7,902 bases of DNA from Thermoflexales bacterium. Its GTDB lineage: Bacteria > Chloroflexota > Anaerolineae > Fen-1058. The stretch covers positions 1-7,902 of the forward strand of contig JAUQXD010001108.1 in NCBI GenBank assembly GCA_030834835.1, written 5' to 3'. Shown here in pieces: positions 1 to 5,972 of the stretch (its first letter is position 1; the number at the start of each line of letters is the position of its first letter). Under the pieces are notes generated by a model. The model did not search any database. It was not told where the DNA came from and saw only the letters and a list, made by a program, of their open reading frames with translations. Made by a program: the position numbers and the translations under genes.

Positions 1-1
1 A

Positions 2-760
2 TTGATCGAGGCGGTGCGTGAGCGCGGCGGTCTGGCTTTCATCGCACATCCGTTTGACTATGCGGTGAAGTTTCTGCACGAACCGGGCATCGCGTGGGTG
101 GATTGGGACGTCGATGGCTATCATGGGCTTGAAATTTGGAATTACATGTCGGAGTTCAAGACGCGCCTGCCCAACAAACTCATGGCGCTGTGGTATGCCC
201 GTAACCCTCAGCGGGCGATTCGGGGCCCGTTTCGGGCGACATTGAATGCGTGGGATCAACTGCTCGCTTCGGGGCGGCGCGTAACGGGCATTGGCAACGC
301 CGACGCGCATGCGTTCCCGCAAACGGTGGGGCCGTTCAAGTTTACGATATTTCCTTACGAATATCTCTTCCACTGCGTGAATACGCATCTGATGCTGGAT
401 GACGGCCTGACGGGCAATGTCGATAACGATAAGGCGGCGATCTTCGAGGCGCTGACGTTGGGGCGCGGCTGGGTGGGCTATGACTTGCTTGGTGACACAC
501 GCGGTTTCCGCTTTGCGGCGCGCAGCGCGTCCGAGTATGCCGAGATCGGCTATGAGATTCGGCGAGTGGGCGCGGTGAATTTTGAAGTGGAGACACCGTT
601 GCCTGCGACGATTCAGGTAGTGAAAGCCGGACGCGGACCGATTGCGCGGACGAAGGGCCGGGGGATGCGGTTCACCTCGGTGGAGGCGGGCGCGTATCGC
701 GTGGAGGCGTATCGCAAAGGGCGCGGCTGGATTTTTAGCAATCCGATTTATGTCCTCTAA
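2..760 (+). CDS. PHP-domain phosphoesterase-like protein, 3' part
   Basis: This is the C-terminal 252 residues of a protein whose beginning lies before the window. The frame is open from the first bases, and the TTG at position 2 is probably not the true start. Visible PHP-fold signatures are AHPF (His16 of this fragment), a Glu in LEIWN (Glu44) and GNADAH (Asp101, His103). These match metal-ligand motifs of the PHP (polymerase and histidinol phosphatase) family, which usually hydrolyses phosphoesters with a multi-metal site. The N-terminal HxH motif would be upstream and cannot be checked. After the catalytic part, residues about 165-252 look like a beta-rich appended domain ending in SNPIYVL, a common ending in stand-alone PHP proteins. 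No signal peptide or membrane segment is visible in this part. The substrate is unknown. The stop overlaps the start of the next gene by 11 nt, so the two are probably translationally coupled. Confidence 0.8.
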   Translation: MIEAVRERGGLAFIAHPFDYAVKFLHEPGIAWVDWDVDGYHGLEIWNYMSEFKTRLPNKLMALWYARNPQRAIRGPFRATLNAWDQLLASGRRVTGIGNADAHAFPQTVGPFKFTIFPYEYLFHCVNTHLMLDDGLTGNVDNDKAAIFEALTLGRGWVGYDLLGDTRGFRFAARSASEYAEIGYEIRRVGAVNFEVETPLPATIQVVKAGRGPIARTKGRGMRFTSVEAGAYRVEAYRKGRGWIFSNPIYVL

Positions 761-1610
761 TTCCCCGACTTTCACACACAGTAGTCTGGCGGTATACGAC
801 ACGGGCGTGGGCGAGCCGCTGATGTTAATGCCCTATCCTCATGGCTTTGGCCTTGCGCCGATTGCACGCGGTCCGTTGGCCGAGGCGCTGAGCGAGCCGA
901 ATCGACGTGTCATCTCTTTCGATCCTCCGGGTGCTTTTCATACCACACGTCGACCCGACATGAGCATGAGCGAGATGCTTAACTGCGCCAATGAAGTGCT
1001 GGCGACGGCTCAGCTTCAACAGCCGATCACGTTAGTGGGTCACAGTATGGGCGGCTTCTGCGCCATCGCTTTTGCCTTGAACTATCCGGCGCGCGTGAAG
1101 CGCTTGATTCTGATCGGCACGTTGTCGGGCGCGTCGGCGATCCAGCGTAACGGTGGTATGCCCTTTGGCAGGTGGTTGTCCGTATTTGATCGATTCCGCT
1201 ACACGACGTGGGGCCTGCGTGTGGGTTGGGGTATCGGCGCGACAATGGCGATCCACAAGCAAATGCTGCGCATCATTGTGAAGACATCGTATGTTGATCA
1301 ACAGTACGTTCCGCCGGTGGAGATTTCGCCTGAAGATCATCATTGTCCTGCGCCGATCCGCGATACGTGGTCGCGTACGTTGTTCACACAACGGCTCGAT
1401 TATCGGGCGCGGTTGGGCGAAATACACGCGCCGACTTTGATTTGCGCAGGGCGGTATGATCCACAGGCGCCCGTCGGATGCAGCCAGGAACTCGCGGCGG
1501 GTATCCCGCAGTCCCGATTGATCCTCTTCGATCACAGCGGACATTATCCGTTTACTGAAGAACGCGCGCTATTTCAGCAAGCAGCGAATGAGTTCTTGAG
1601 CGAGCCGTAA
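750..1610 (+). CDS. Alpha/beta hydrolase (proline iminopeptidase-like fold)
   Basis: This 286-residue protein has a complete alpha/beta-hydrolase triad. The nucleophile elbow GHSMGG places Ser99, GRYDP gives the acid Asp237, and SGHYPF gives His265. An HG pair at 31-32 (PYPHGFG) fits the oxyanion-hole loop, and residues about 130-215 form the variable cap region. The length is normal for the family. It is likely a cytoplasmic esterase, peptidase or C-C/C-X hydrolase, but the substrate cannot be read from the sequence. The ATG at 750 was chosen because translation from it gives a normal family N-terminus (MSSNSPTF...) and an 11-nt overlap with the PHP gene. The same frame is open further upstream from 642, but that part runs out of frame through the PHP gene and gives an Arg/Gly-rich, non-family sequence. 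No clear Shine-Dalgarno is seen, consistent with re-initiation after the PHP stop. The next gene follows after 3 nt. Confidence 0.88.
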   Translation: MSSNSPTFTHSSLAVYDTGVGEPLMLMPYPHGFGLAPIARGPLAEALSEPNRRVISFDPPGAFHTTRRPDMSMSEMLNCANEVLATAQLQQPITLVGHSMGGFCAIAFALNYPARVKRLILIGTLSGASAIQRNGGMPFGRWLSVFDRFRYTTWGLRVGWGIGATMAIHKQMLRIIVKTSYVDQQYVPPVEISPEDHHCPAPIRDTWSRTLFTQRLDYRARLGEIHAPTLICAGRYDPQAPVGCSQELAAGIPQSRLILFDHSGHYPFTEERALFQQAANEFLSEP

Positions 1611-1613
1611 CCC

Positions 1614-2390
1614 ATGCTGATTGCCATTACCCGCGACATCAGCCCCAACTTTAACCAATGCGAGTTGACGCATCTCGATCGCACGCCGATTGATGTTGAA
1701 CTGGCTCAAGCGCAACATCATCAGTATCAAGCCGCGCTGCGTCAGTTGGGCTGCGAAGTCATTGCCTTGCCCGCCGAACCCGATCTGCCTGATTCGGTCT
1801 TTGTTGAAGACGTGGCGATCGTATTGGATGAAGTCGCTATCATCACGCGGCCGGGCGCGGATTCGCGCAAGCCCGAAGCCCGATTGATCGCGGAGGCGTT
1901 GAAGCCCTATCGTGAATTGAGATATATTGAATCGCCGGGGACGGTCGATGGCGGCGATGTTTTGCGCGTAGGCAAAACGCTATACGTAGGACTATCAAGT
2001 CGGAGCAATCAAGCAGCGATCGATCAGATGCGGCAGCATCTCGCACCATTTGGTTACGCCGTGCAGGGCGTCGAGGTGACGGGCTGCCTGCATTTGAAGT
2101 CGGCAGTGACGCAAGTGGCCGCTGATACGTTGTTGATCAATCCGCAATGGTTGGACGCGGCCTATTTCAAGGCCTTTCGCTTGATCGAAGTCGATCCGGG
2201 TGAGCCGGGGGCCGCGAATGCCGTGTGGGTCGATCTGGGTGTGATCTATCCATCGAGTTTTCCGAAGACGCAGCAGCGGCTGATCGAACATGGCATTCGA
2301 TTGATCGTTGTCGATGCATCCGAAGTCCAGAAGGCTGAAGGTGCGGTGACGTGCTGCAGCCTGATCTTCCAGAAGTCTGGTAAAATGTAA
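1614..2390 (+). CDS. Dimethylarginine dimethylaminohydrolase-like (amidinotransferase superfamily)
   Basis: This 258-residue protein matches the DDAH/arginine deiminase-like guanidino-modifying superfamily. Motifs in order are FVEDVAIV (Glu65-Asp66), the glycine-rich TVDGGDVL (110-117), CLHLKSAV (catalytic His160) and a C-terminal TCCSLIF with Cys247/Cys248. By comparison with the TCCSV end of human DDAH1 and the SCLSL end of the Pseudomonas enzyme, Cys247, the first of the pair, should be the nucleophile. DDAH enzymes hydrolyse N-methylated arginines to citrulline and a methylamine. Bacterial members may act on other guanidines or on arginine itself, so the exact substrate is inferred. The length is typical for DDAH and shorter than for arginine deiminases. 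It starts 3 nt after the hydrolase stop with no obvious Shine-Dalgarno, so it belongs to the same transcript. A -10-like box for the downstream aldolase lies within its last codons. Confidence 0.88.
   Translation: MLIAITRDISPNFNQCELTHLDRTPIDVELAQAQHHQYQAALRQLGCEVIALPAEPDLPDSVFVEDVAIVLDEVAIITRPGADSRKPEARLIAEALKPYRELRYIESPGTVDGGDVLRVGKTLYVGLSSRSNQAAIDQMRQHLAPFGYAVQGVEVTGCLHLKSAVTQVAADTLLINPQWLDAAYFKAFRLIEVDPGEPGAANAVWVDLGVIYPSSFPKTQQRLIEHGIRLIVVDASEVQKAEGAVTCCSLIFQKSGKM
2378..2386 (+). promoter_or_regulatory. Possible extended -10 promoter of the aldolase gene
   Basis: TGGTAAAAT fits the TGnTATAAT extended -10 pattern with one mismatch in the hexamer (2381-2386). No TTGACA-like -35 is visible at normal distance, as is allowed for extended -10 promoters. 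It would start a transcript near 2393, giving a leader of roughly 73 nt before the aldolase. It lies in the last codons of the DDAH-like gene. This is a single-sequence inference. Confidence 0.38.
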
Positions 2391-2401
2391 CCCCGTGTGA
2401 G

Positions 2402-2416
2402 CGCCACTTCGTGGCG
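2402..2416 (+). promoter_or_regulatory. Stem-loop near the 5' end of the aldolase leader
   Basis: CGCCAC and GTGGCG form a perfect 6-bp GC-rich stem around a TTC loop. No T-run follows, so it is unlikely to be a terminator for the upstream operon. If transcription starts near 2393, the hairpin sits about 10 nt from the RNA 5' end, where such stems can protect mRNA from decay. Confidence 0.35.
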
Positions 2417-2455
2417 GGCAACACCTCGCATTTCCATTCGCAACTTTAACTCCTT

Positions 2456-2461
2456 AGGAGG
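2456..2461 (+). promoter_or_regulatory. Strong Shine-Dalgarno of the aldolase, inside a small dyad
   Basis: AGGAGG lies 4 nt before the ATG at 2466 and decides that start over an upstream in-frame GTG at 2397. The GGAG at 2457-2460 is preceded by CTCC at 2450-2453, so the leader reads CTCCTTAGGAG. It could form a very short hairpin that covers the ribosome site. The stem is only 4 bp with a 3-nt loop and may be accidental. Confidence 0.7.
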
Positions 2462-2465
2462 CAAC

Positions 2466-3545
2466 ATGAGCAACATTCAGCAACTGCTGGGCGACAAAGC
2501 CGAATATCTGCTGGGGTTCAAGACCCCGAAGATTCCGAAAGAAAACCTGCACCTGCCGGGACCGGACTGGGTCGATCGGATGTTCATCAACTCCGATCGC
2601 AACAATCGCGTGCTGGGCAATCTATCGTGGATGTACGCGCACGGCCGGTTGGCTCACACCGGTTACCTGTCGATCCTGCCCGTCGATCAGGGCATCGAGC
2701 ACAGCGGCGGCGCGTCGTTCGCCAAGAATCCCGCCTACTTCGATCCAGAGAATATCGTGAAGCTGGCGATCGAGGGTGGCTGCAATGCGGTCGCGTCGAC
2801 GTTTGGCGTGCTGGGCATCGTGGCACGCAAGTACGCGCACCAGATTCCGTTCATGGTGAAGATCAATCACAATGAACTGTTGACGTTCCCCAATCGCGCC
2901 GACCAGATCATGTACGGTACCATCAAGCAGGCGGCCGACATGGGCGCGGCGGCGGTGGGCGCGACGATCTACTTCGGTTCGCCGGAGAGCAGCCGGCAGA
3001 TCGTGGAAGTGGCGCAGGCCTTTGCCATGGCGCACGAGTTCGGCATGGCGACGGTGCTGTGGTGCTATCTGCGCAACAACGCCTTCAAGGTCAAGAACGC
3101 CGACGGCACCTCGACTGACTATCACGTCTCGTCGGACCTGACGGGGCAGGGCAATCACCTCGGCGCGACCATTCAGGCCGACATCATCAAGCAGAAGTTG
3201 CCCGAGAATAATGGCGGCTTCAAGGCGCTGAACATGGGCGGCTCGAGCTATGGCAAGTTGGATGATCGCATGTACACCGAGTTGAACAGCGACCACCCGA
3301 TCGACCTGACGCGCTATCAGATCGCCAACAATTACATGGGCCGCATCGGCCTGATCAACAGCGGCGGCGCGTCGGGCAAGAACGACCTGGGCGACGCGGC
3401 GGCGACGGCCGTCGTCAACAAGCGTGCGGGCGGCATGGGCCTGATCTCCGGGCGCAAGGCCTTCCAGAAGCCGATGGCCGACGGCGTGGCGCTGTTGAAC
3501 GCCATTCAGGATGTGTATCTGGACGCCAGCGTCGCGATTGCGTAA
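2466..3545 (+). CDS. fbaB: Class I fructose-bisphosphate aldolase (DhnA/FbaB type)
   Basis: This 359-residue cytoplasmic enzyme cleaves fructose 1,6-bisphosphate to dihydroxyacetone phosphate and glyceraldehyde 3-phosphate, and runs the reverse reaction, through a lysine Schiff base. The family signature is clear throughout: [10 protein letters not shown] (71-80), [10 protein letters not shown] (131-140), [11 protein letters not shown] (166-176), [10 protein letters not shown] (237-246) carrying the Schiff-base lysine (Lys242 or Lys244, most likely the latter by alignment to archaeal enzymes), and the phosphate-binding glycine loops SGGASG (299-304) and GLISGRK (325-331). The length matches bacterial FbaB. 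The start at 2466 is fixed by AGGAGG and by a normal family N-terminus. Codons are strongly C/G-ending, as in highly expressed genes. It is separated from the upstream operon by 75 nt with its own leader, and is followed by a repeat and a terminator, so it is probably monocistronic. Confidence 0.95.
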   Translation: MSNIQQLLGDKAEYLLGFKTPKIPKENLHLPGPDWVDRMFINSDRNNRVLGNLSWMYAHGRLAHTGYLSILPVDQGIEHSGGASFAKNPAYFDPENIVKLAIEGGCNAVASTFGVLGIVARKYAHQIPFMVKINHNELLTFPNRADQIMYGTIKQAADMGAAAVGATIYFGSPESSRQIVEVAQAFAMAHEFGMATVLWCYLRNNAFKVKNADGTSTDYHVSSDLTGQGNHLGATIQADIIKQKLPENNGGFKALNMGGSSYGKLDDRMYTELNSDHPIDLTRYQIANNYMGRIGLINSGGASGKNDLGDAAATAVVNKRAGGMGLISGRKAFQKPMADGVALLNAIQDVYLDASVAIA

Positions 3546-3553
3546 GAATCTTC

Positions 3554-3621
3554 GGACACAGATACACACAGATTGCACAGATTCTCCTGAATATCTGTGG
3601 TCATCTGCGAAATCTCTGTCC
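3554..3621. repeat. Iterated CACAGAT palindromic intergenic repeat
   Basis: The left half carries CACAGAT at 3557, 3567 and 3576. The right half carries its complement ATCTGTG at 3593 and the variants ATCTGCG at 3603 and ATCTCTG at 3612. The outer ends GGACA and TGTCC also match, so the whole 68 bp is an imperfect inverted repeat with arms of about 30 bp and a short centre. Copies in each arm are spaced 10 and 9 nt, about one helical turn. It resembles the ATCTGTG-rich intergenic repeats seen in many environmental bacterial genomes. Only one copy is in this window. It lies between the aldolase stop and its terminator. Confidence 0.7.
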
Positions 3622-3641
3622 AACTCCGTCAGTCAGTAATG

Positions 3642-3680
3642 AAGTGCCCCGTCGATCGCGCGATTGGCGGGGCGCTTTCT
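3642..3680 (+). terminator. Factor-independent terminator after the aldolase
   Basis: A long hairpin pairs GTGCCCCGTCGATC with GATTGGCGGGGCGC around a GCGC tetraloop (3658-3661), including two or three G-T wobbles. Outer A-T pairs extend it into a TTTCT run on the 3' side. The core arm GCCCCGTCGA is identical to that of the terminator at 5867. It separates the aldolase from the cation transporter. Confidence 0.75.
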
Positions 3681-3698
3681 CAGATAGCAGGTGCATTT

Positions 3699-4613
3699 AT
3701 GGATCGAGCATTTTTGAAGAAATTTGCGTGGCTGTCAATCGGCGCGGCAGTGGCGACGATCGTGCTTAAGACGACGGCGTATCTGCTGACTGGCTCGGTC
3801 GGCCTGTTGTCGGATGCAGCGGAATCGATCGTGAATCTGATCGGCGCGATCGTGGCGTTGATCATGCTGACGATTGCGGCGCGACCTGCCGATGACGAAC
3901 ACACTTTCGGACACAGCAAAGCCGAGTATTTTTCCAGCGGCATCGAAGGCGTGTTGATCGTCATCGCGGCGATCAGCATCGCGGCGGCGGCCATCGAGCG
4001 GCTGGCGAATCCGCAACCGATCGAGCAGGCGGGCATCGGTTTGCTCGTGGCCGTGATTGCGTCGGCCATCAACTTCAGCGTGTCGCGCGTACTGGCGAAA
4101 GCGGGGCGGCAATACAACTCGATCACGCTGGAGGCCGATGCCAAACACTTGATGACGGACGTGTGGACCTCGGCGGGCGTGATCGGCGCGGTGGCGGCGG
4201 TCGCGATCACGGGCTGGCTGTGGCTTGACGCCGTAATCGCGCTGGCGGTGGCCGTGAACATCCTGTGGACGGCGTATGGCTTATTGCGGCGCTCGTCGCA
4301 GGGCTTGATGGATGTGGCGTTGCCCGCCGAAGAACAGGCGTTGATTAACGAGATACTGGATGCGCACCGGGCGCAGGGCGTTGAATTTCACGCGGTGCGC
4401 ACGCGCGAGGCGGCGGCGCGGCGCTTCGTGTCGTTTCATGTGATGGTGCCCGGTTCATGGCCGGTGCAACAGGGCCACGATCTGCTGGAACAGATCGAAC
4501 GCGAGATTCAAGCTGCATTGCCGAATGTGACACTGAACACGCATCTGGAGCCAGTCGAAGATCCAATTTCGCTGGCGGACGCAGAACTCGATCGGGCGGC
4601 TTCAGGGAAATGA
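3699..4613 (+). CDS. Cation diffusion facilitator family transporter
   Basis: This 304-residue inner-membrane protein has the CDF architecture: six hydrophobic helices in about residues 10-195 and a C-terminal cytoplasmic ferredoxin-like domain from about 207. CDF proteins export divalent metals such as Zn, Mn, Fe, Co or Ni, usually as proton antiporting dimers. Family motifs are [13 protein letters not shown] in helix 2, [11 protein letters not shown] (67-77) in the loop after it, and DAKHLMTD in helix 5, where His150 and Asp154 form half of the transport site. The helix-2 half, normally H/DxxxD, reads Glu42-xxx-Asn46, so the metal specificity cannot be taken from well-studied zinc members. 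The ATG at 3699 is preferred because AGGTG at 3689-3693 is a fair ribosome site and [13 protein letters not shown] is a normal N-terminus. The longer in-frame start at 3597 would translate the repeat and terminator. No metalloregulator adjoins it. Confidence 0.9.
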   Translation: MDRAFLKKFAWLSIGAAVATIVLKTTAYLLTGSVGLLSDAAESIVNLIGAIVALIMLTIAARPADDEHTFGHSKAEYFSSGIEGVLIVIAAISIAAAAIERLANPQPIEQAGIGLLVAVIASAINFSVSRVLAKAGRQYNSITLEADAKHLMTDVWTSAGVIGAVAAVAITGWLWLDAVIALAVAVNILWTAYGLLRRSSQGLMDVALPAEEQALINEILDAHRAQGVEFHAVRTREAAARRFVSFHVMVPGSWPVQQGHDLLEQIEREIQAALPNVTLNTHLEPVEDPISLADAELDRAASGK

Positions 4614-4640
4614 CATAGTCGCTGCACGGCGTACGACAAA

Positions 4641-4988
4641 ATGTCCATAGACATACGATATCTATCGGCTTCCGTACTCTTTTTCGCAGGTCTTGTCGGT
4701 TTGCTGGCACTTGCGCACCTACTGGCAAAACGGGTGACTCAGCCCACGTATTTGGCTGTGGCAATAGTATTCTCGCTACTTCTGCCAATTCTCTTGCTGA
4801 TTGGACAAAGTCTAGTGATGAGCATCCCTGGTGTAGGGAATTGCGGTTGGCTTGATAGCATAATGCCGTGTTCCACTGATCCTGTTTGGTTCGCCGCGTT
4901 AGTGATGTGCCCATTCATGCTCCTTGTGATACCAGTAAGTCTGTTTTTGTTTTACAGTGTATGGCGCAGAGTACGCCTATCACGATGA
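4641..4988 (+). CDS. Small three-helix membrane protein, unrecognised
   Basis: I do not recognise this 115-residue protein. Three hydrophobic segments lie at about residues 7-29, 37-59 and 82-107. Lys30-Arg31 between the first two and RRVRLSR at the C-terminus point to those parts being cytoplasmic, which puts the N-terminus and the 60-81 loop outside. That loop holds Cys68 and Cys77, which could form a disulfide; Cys90 is within helix 3. By hand count the coding GC is about 48 percent, well below the flanking genes (around 60 to 70 percent in sampled stretches), and rare-looking codons such as CTA, AGT and ATA are used freely. It begins 27 nt after the transporter stop without a clear Shine-Dalgarno. 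Its stop codon is part of the merR promoter. Coding status is supported by coherent membrane topology, but a chance ORF cannot be excluded. Confidence 0.6.
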   Translation: MSIDIRYLSASVLFFAGLVGLLALAHLLAKRVTQPTYLAVAIVFSLLLPILLLIGQSLVMSIPGVGNCGWLDSIMPCSTDPVWFAALVMCPFMLLVIPVSLFLFYSVWRRVRLSR

Positions 4989-4994
4989 TATAAT
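4986..4994 (+). promoter_or_regulatory. Consensus extended -10 promoter of the MerR gene (leaderless)
   Basis: TGATATAAT is a perfect TGnTATAAT extended -10 element. Its TATAAT ends 6 nt before the ATG at 5001, so the expected transcription start coincides with the start codon and the mRNA would have no 5' leader. The first three bases, TGA, are the stop codon of the upstream small membrane protein. No TTGACA-like -35 is evident. Confidence 0.65.
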
Positions 4995-5000
4995 CCACGT

Positions 5001-5849
5001 ATGTTCAAGATCGGCGACTTCTCACAAATGGGGCAGGTGTCCATTCGGACGCTGCGCCTGTACGACGAATTGGGCTTGCTACGGCCGGCGCAGATCGATA
5101 AGTTCACAAGCTATCGCTTTTACACGATCGAGCAACTGCCGCGCCTGAATCGCATTCTCGCGCTGAAGGACCTCGGGTTGTCGTTGGAACAGATCGGCGA
5201 TCTGCTCAAACGCGACCTGCCCGTCGATCAACTGCGCGGCATGTTGATGCTAAAGCAGGTCGAGATCGAGCGGCAGATGCAAGATATGCAGCAGCAGATG
5301 CGGCGCGTGGCCGCACGCCTGAAGCAGATCGAGCAAGAGGGACAGCCGCCGCAATACGAGGTCGTGATCAAATCTATCGAGGCGCAGACGATCTTATCGG
5401 CGCGGGGCATTGTCCCTACGCTGGGTGACATGGTTGGCATCCGCTGTCACTTGTACGAGGACATCTATCATTGGCTAAACGATCATGCCGTGCGTGCCCT
5501 CGAACCGGAGATGGCGATCTATCACAACTCCGAATACGTTGAGCAAGACATCGATATGGAAGCCGCCATCCCGATCGACTCGGCGGCGGCCGTCCGGCTC
5601 GGCGATGGGCACATCGTGGTGCGTGAACTGCCGGCGGTTGAAACCATGGCGACCGTGATCCATCGCGGCGATATGTGGGACGTTGGCCTGGCGATGACGG
5701 CGTTGTACACGTGGATCGGACAGCACGGTTATGCCTCGAACGGCCCGTATCGCGAATTACATCTGTTCTGGCGCGAATTGGAAGTTGAAACGGCGCAATT
5801 TGCCGACATCACGCTGGAGATGCAGGTGCCGATCGTGCCGCTGGCCTGA
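5001..5849 (+). CDS. MerR-family transcriptional regulator with GyrI-like effector domain
   Basis: This 282-residue regulator has three parts. Residues 1-70 form the MerR winged helix-turn-helix (MFKIGDFSQM, VSIRTLRLYDELGLL, the Y-R-F-Y wing and LNRILALKDLGLSLEQI). Residues about 75-113 form a Gln/Met-rich amphipathic coiled coil that makes the dimer. Residues about 118-282 form a GyrI/BmrR-type effector-binding domain, shown by AxxxHRGD (217-224), LYTWIGQHGY (235-244) and NGPYREL (247-253), where Glu252 sits at the position of the drug-contacting acid in BmrR. Such proteins bind hydrophobic or cationic small molecules and activate promoters with overlong -35/-10 spacers by untwisting DNA. 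No metal-binding Cys cluster is present, so it is not a metal sensor. The ATG at 5001 gives an intact HTH. It has no room for a Shine-Dalgarno behind the promoter. Likely targets are the downstream reductases and perhaps itself. Confidence 0.93.
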   Translation: MFKIGDFSQMGQVSIRTLRLYDELGLLRPAQIDKFTSYRFYTIEQLPRLNRILALKDLGLSLEQIGDLLKRDLPVDQLRGMLMLKQVEIERQMQDMQQQMRRVAARLKQIEQEGQPPQYEVVIKSIEAQTILSARGIVPTLGDMVGIRCHLYEDIYHWLNDHAVRALEPEMAIYHNSEYVEQDIDMEAAIPIDSAAAVRLGDGHIVVRELPAVETMATVIHRGDMWDVGLAMTALYTWIGQHGYASNGPYRELHLFWRELEVETAQFADITLEMQVPIVPLA

Positions 5850-5866
5850 TCGAATGGCCGTTCTGC

Positions 5867-5906
5867 GCCCCGTCGAGTTTCGTGAAATTCGACGGGGCTT
5901 TATTTT
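5867..5906 (+). terminator. Strong factor-independent terminator after the MerR gene
   Basis: GCCCCGTCGAGTTT pairs with AAATTCGACGGGGC over 14 bp, with one G-T wobble and a 4-nt loop at 5881-5884, directly followed by TTTATTTT. It begins 18 nt after the regulator stop. This separates the regulator transcript from the epimerase-like gene, which therefore needs its own promoter. Confidence 0.93.
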
Positions 5907-5911
5907 GCCTC

Positions 5912-5942
5912 TTGACTCTACCGCTGCGTGAGGGTGTACAAG
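5912..5942 (+). promoter_or_regulatory. MerR-type promoter of the epimerase-like gene
   Basis: TTGACT at 5912-5917 matches the -35 consensus in five of six bases. TACAAG at 5937-5942 matches the -10 in four of six. The spacer is 19 nt instead of 17, the known hallmark of promoters that MerR-family activators remodel. A partial dyad (AC-C...G-GT centred near 5926) lies in the spacer where such a protein binds. The predicted transcript starts near 5949, leaving a short leader with GGAGA at 5961. Confidence 0.6.
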
Positions 5943-5960
5943 TAGCGCAGAAACTCAACT

Positions 5961-5965
5961 GGAGA
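5961..5965 (+). promoter_or_regulatory. Shine-Dalgarno of the epimerase-like gene
   Basis: GGAGA lies 7 nt before the ATG at 5973 and supports that start. Confidence 0.7.
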
Positions 5966-5972
5966 CGAGACA

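Noticed and set aside
642..749. Longer start for the alpha/beta hydrolase
   Set aside because: The extra residues read out of frame through the PHP gene, are Arg/Gly-rich and have no family counterpart.
2622..3623. Long minus-strand open frame (333 codons) opposite the aldolase
   Set aside because: It is an Arg/His/Val-rich shadow of a strongly codon-biased gene, with no recognisable motif and no ribosome site; the plus strand carries an unmistakable aldolase.
3597..3698. N-terminal extension of the cation transporter starting at 3597
   Set aside because: It would translate the CACAGAT repeat and the terminator hairpin; the ATG at 3699 has a ribosome site and starts the family's normal N-terminus.
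4626..4643. Leaderless promoter for the small membrane protein (TACGAC before the ATG)
   Set aside because: The hexamer matches the -10 consensus poorly, there is no extended TG and no -35; read-through from the transporter gene is as likely.
4345..4914. Minus-strand open frame spanning the end of the transporter and the small membrane protein
   Set aside because: It covers two plus-strand ORFs, has no motif, and has the Pro/Arg/Ser-rich character of antisense translation.
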